Shown here piece by piece: positions 5,717 through 7,765 of a stretch of 7,765 nt of DNA. The position numbers were made by a program, and so were the translations under genes. The notes beneath the pieces were generated by a model, which searched no databases, had not been told where the DNA came from, and saw only the letters and a list, made by a program, of their open reading frames with translations. Each line of letters starts with the position of its first letter. Positions within the stretch are counted from its first letter, which is position 1. The DNA comes from an uncultured Rubellimicrobium sp. (GTDB lineage Bacteria; Pseudomonadota; Alphaproteobacteria; Rhodobacterales; Rhodobacteraceae), in NCBI GenBank assembly GCA_902805995.1, contig CADCUU010000074.1:1-7765 (forward strand), given 5' to 3'.

Positions 5717-7531
5717 ATGCATCGCTATCGCACCCTGACCTGCGCCGAGCCGCGCGCGGAGCATGTCGGCCAGGACGTCCGGCTTTCGGGCTGGGTCCAT
5801 CGGGTGCGCGACCATGGCGGCATCCTCTTCGTGGACCTGCGCGACCATTACGGCGTGACGCAGTGCCTCGCGGACCCCGATTCCCCCGCCTTCCGGGACG
5901 TGGAGAAGCTGCGTGCCGAGTGGTGCATCCGCATTGACGGCGTGGTGAAGGCGCGGGACGCGAGCCTCGTGAACCCCAAGATCCCGACCGGCGAGGTCGA
6001 AGTCTTCATCCGCGAGGTCGAGGTGCTCGGGCCCGCGGGCGAGCTTCCGCTCCAGGTCTTTGGCGATCAGGAATACCCGGAGGAGACGCGGCTGCGGTAC
6101 CGCTTCCTCGACCTGCGGCGCGAGCCCATGCAGAGGAAGATGACCCTGCGGTCGGACGTGGTGCGGTCGCTGCGCCAGCGGATGTGGGACCAGAACTTCC
6201 GCGAGTACCAGACGCCGATCATCACCGCGTCCTCGCCCGAGGGGGCGCGCGACTTCCTCGTGCCGAGCCGCCTGCATCCGGGCAAGTTCTACGCGCTGCC
6301 GCAGGCGCCGCAGCAGTTCAAGCAGATGCTGATGGTGTCGGGCTTCGACCGCTACTTCCAGATCGCGCCCTGCTTCCGTGACGAGGACCCGCGCGCGGAC
6401 CGTTCGCCCACCGACTTCTACCAGCTCGACCTGGAGATGAGCTTCGTCACGCAGGAGGACATCTTCGCCACCGTCCAGCCGGTGATCGGCGGTGTGTTCG
6501 AGGAGTTCGGCGGCGGGCGCCGCGTCGATGCCGAATGGCCGCAGATCAGCTACCGCGACGCGGCGCTCTGGTACGGGACGGATAAGCCGGACCTGCGGAA
6601 CCCGATCCGGATGCAGGTCGTCTCCGACCACTTCCGGGGGGGCGGGTTCGGCATCTTCGCCAAGCTTCTGGAGCAGGAAGGGACAGAGGTCCGCGCCATT
6701 CCGGCGCCCAAGGGTGGGTCGCGCAAGTTCGCGGACCGGATGAACGCCTGGGCCCAGAAGGAAGGGCTGCCGGGCATGGGGTACATCTTCTGGCGTGCTA
6801 CCAATCCGCTGGCACAGCCGGACGATGAGTTCCAGGCGGGAGTCGAAAGTTTCGAAGCTGCCGGGCCTATCGCGAAAGCTCTGGGTCCCGAGCGCACCGA
6901 AGCAATTCGTAACCAGCTCAACCTCGGCAAAGATGACGCCGTGTTCTTCCTCGGGGGCAAGCCCGAGGCCTTCGAGAAGATCGCCGGGCGGGCGCGGACC
7001 GTGATCGGGGAGGAGCTGGGGCTGGTCGAGAAGGACCGCTTCGCCTTCTGCTGGATCGTCGATTTCCCGATGTATGAGAAGACCGACGACGGGAAGATCG
7101 ACTTCTCGCACAACCCCTTCTCCATGCCCCAGGGGGGCTTGGAGGCGCTGAACGGCGACCCGCTGAGCGTGCATGCCTACCAGTACGACCTCGCCTGCAA
7201 TGGCTACGAGCTGATCTCCGGCGGGATCCGGAACCACCGGCCGGACATCATGTTCAAAGCCTTCGAGATCGCGGGCTACCCGCCCGAGGAGGTCGAGAAG
7301 CGGTTCGGGGGCATGGTCAACGCGTTCCGCTACGGTGCCCCGCCCCACGGGGGGTGTGCCGCGGGGATCGACCGGATGGTGATGCTTCTCGCCGACGAGC
7401 AGAACATCCGCGAGGTCATCCTTTTCCCGATGAACCAGCGGGCCGAGGACCTCCTCATGGGCGGGCCGAGCGAGGCCACGCCCCAGCAGTTGCGCGAGCT
7501 TGGGCTGCGGATCGTCGCTGAGGCCAAGTAG
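5717..7531 (+). CDS. aspS: Aspartyl-tRNA synthetase, probably non-discriminating
   Basis: AspRS charges tRNA-Asp with aspartate in the cytoplasm. The 604-residue protein has the bacterial-type layout: OB-fold anticodon domain (about 1-105), class II motif 1 around [19 protein letters not shown] (162-180), [13 protein letters not shown] (194-206), motif 2 in [19 protein letters not shown] (220-238), the bacterial GAD insertion (about 285-425) and motif 3 in [14 protein letters not shown] (545-558). His33 in RVRDHGG matches the His found in non-discriminating bacterial AspRS (P. aeruginosa His31; Leu in E. coli), so it may also charge tRNA-Asn for later amidation by GatCAB. The ATG at 5717 is preceded by GAAGGAG at six bases; an in-frame ATG at 5684 would translate that site and is rejected. 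Codons 360-406 show atypical AT-ending codon use (see findings). No T-tailed terminator follows. Confidence 0.98.
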   Translation: MHRYRTLTCAEPRAEHVGQDVRLSGWVHRVRDHGGILFVDLRDHYGVTQCLADPDSPAFRDVEKLRAEWCIRIDGVVKARDASLVNPKIPTGEVEVFIREVEVLGPAGELPLQVFGDQEYPEETRLRYRFLDLRREPMQRKMTLRSDVVRSLRQRMWDQNFREYQTPIITASSPEGARDFLVPSRLHPGKFYALPQAPQQFKQMLMVSGFDRYFQIAPCFRDEDPRADRSPTDFYQLDLEMSFVTQEDIFATVQPVIGGVFEEFGGGRRVDAEWPQISYRDAALWYGTDKPDLRNPIRMQVVSDHFRGGGFGIFAKLLEQEGTEVRAIPAPKGGSRKFADRMNAWAQKEGLPGMGYIFWRATNPLAQPDDEFQAGVESFEAAGPIAKALGPERTEAIRNQLNLGKDDAVFFLGGKPEAFEKIAGRARTVIGEELGLVEKDRFAFCWIVDFPMYEKTDDGKIDFSHNPFSMPQGGLEALNGDPLSVHAYQYDLACNGYELISGGIRNHRPDIMFKAFEIAGYPPEEVEKRFGGMVNAFRYGAPPHGGCAAGIDRMVMLLADEQNIREVILFPMNQRAEDLLMGGPSEATPQQLRELGLRIVAEAK

Positions 7532-7681
7532 CGCGTCCCAGGCGCGGCGTTCCCCCTCGGGCAGCGCCGCGCGCCAGGAGGATTCGCGGGCGCGTTGGCG
7601 CGCCCCGCAACGGCGCAGGGCGGCGAGGAGCGGTTCGTCGCAGCCGTAGGCCTTGATCCAGGAGATGTCGTCGCGGGGCAT
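7532..7681 (-). other. Coding-like 50-codon stretch, convergent with aspS, no stop of its own
   Basis: From an ATG at 7681 the minus strand reads 50 codons up to the aspS stop with 45 ending in G or C, a bias as strong as in the real genes here. The product starts MPRDDISWIKAYGCDEPLL and contains two further Trp and several Arg/Glu residues; I do not recognise it. The frame then runs antisense through all of aspS to 5336, so a normal gene cannot end there. It could be the surviving 5' end of a truncated gene, a gene broken by a frameshift, or chance. The only ribosome-binding hint is a weak GACGAG. Confidence 0.35.
7586..7608. repeat. GC-rich hairpin downstream of aspS
   Basis: GGGCGCG (7588-7594) pairs perfectly with CGCGCCC (7599-7605) around TTGG, and flanking GC can extend the stem to about nine pairs with one bulged C. 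A second possible stem, GCGCGGCG (7542-7549) with CGCCGCGC (7565-7572), lies between it and aspS. Neither is followed by a T tract, so intrinsic termination of aspS is not supported. Both lie inside the coding-like minus-strand stretch. Confidence 0.4.
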
Positions 7682-7765
7682 GGGGGAACTCGTCAGGCTG
7701 CTCGTTGAGGGCAGGATGCGCCGCGAAGGTTAAGAATTCGTGAGGGGTACGAACGGTCGGGGCGC

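Noticed and set aside
5336..7681. 781-codon minus-strand open frame covering aspS and the exported-protein gene
   Set aside because: Its codons are in exact register with aspS codons, so it stays open because TTA, CTA and TCA are rare there. Only the first 50 codons, outside aspS, deserve attention.
7665..7733. 22-codon plus-strand frame (MSSRGMGELV...) preceded by AGGAG
   Set aside because: Too short to support, no recognisable sequence, and it overlaps the stronger coding signal on the other strand.

Overview
The window looks like chromosomal DNA from a high-GC alphaproteobacterium, most likely a member of the Rhodobacteraceae. Supporting signs are very high GC at third codon positions, the alphaproteobacterial character of the CarB and AspS proteins, and CTTGAC-type -35 elements. 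This placement comes from recalled family features, not from a database search. I see no tRNA, rRNA, CRISPR array, insertion sequence or phage gene.

Layout. Bases 1-1686 (minus) hold the N-terminal half of carB, the large subunit of carbamoyl-phosphate synthase, cut by the window edge. Upstream of it on the same strand (1836-2171) is a 111-residue EmrE-like small multidrug resistance transporter with its own promoter and a candidate terminator hairpin. A 240-base divergent intergenic region (2172-2411) separates it from a plus-strand two-gene unit: a GlsB/YeaQ-type three-helix membrane protein (2412-2666) and a YidB-type protein with a long Gly/Met-rich linker (2695-3258). That unit ends in a clear intrinsic terminator. 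Next comes pabB-pabC (3534-5297), two steps of p-aminobenzoate synthesis for folate. It is followed by a small exported four-cysteine protein of unknown function (5358-5621), then aspS, aspartyl-tRNA synthetase (5717-7531). The last 234 bases contain no complete gene, but 150 of them on the minus strand have strongly coding-like codon use.

How the genes relate. Most are housekeeping: pyrimidine/arginine precursor synthesis (carB), folate (pabBC) and translation (aspS). The accessory part is the SMR pump and the GlsB-YidB pair, likely an envelope or stress module. A possible general-stress (EcfG-like) promoter lies upstream of the pair, but its elements overlap a DNA palindrome, so an operator is an equally good reading.

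I do not find a convincing new multi-gene system here. The best leads are a sharply bounded patch of atypical codon use inside aspS, the coding-like fragment convergent with aspS, and the regulatory sequence between the SMR gene and the GlsB-YidB pair.
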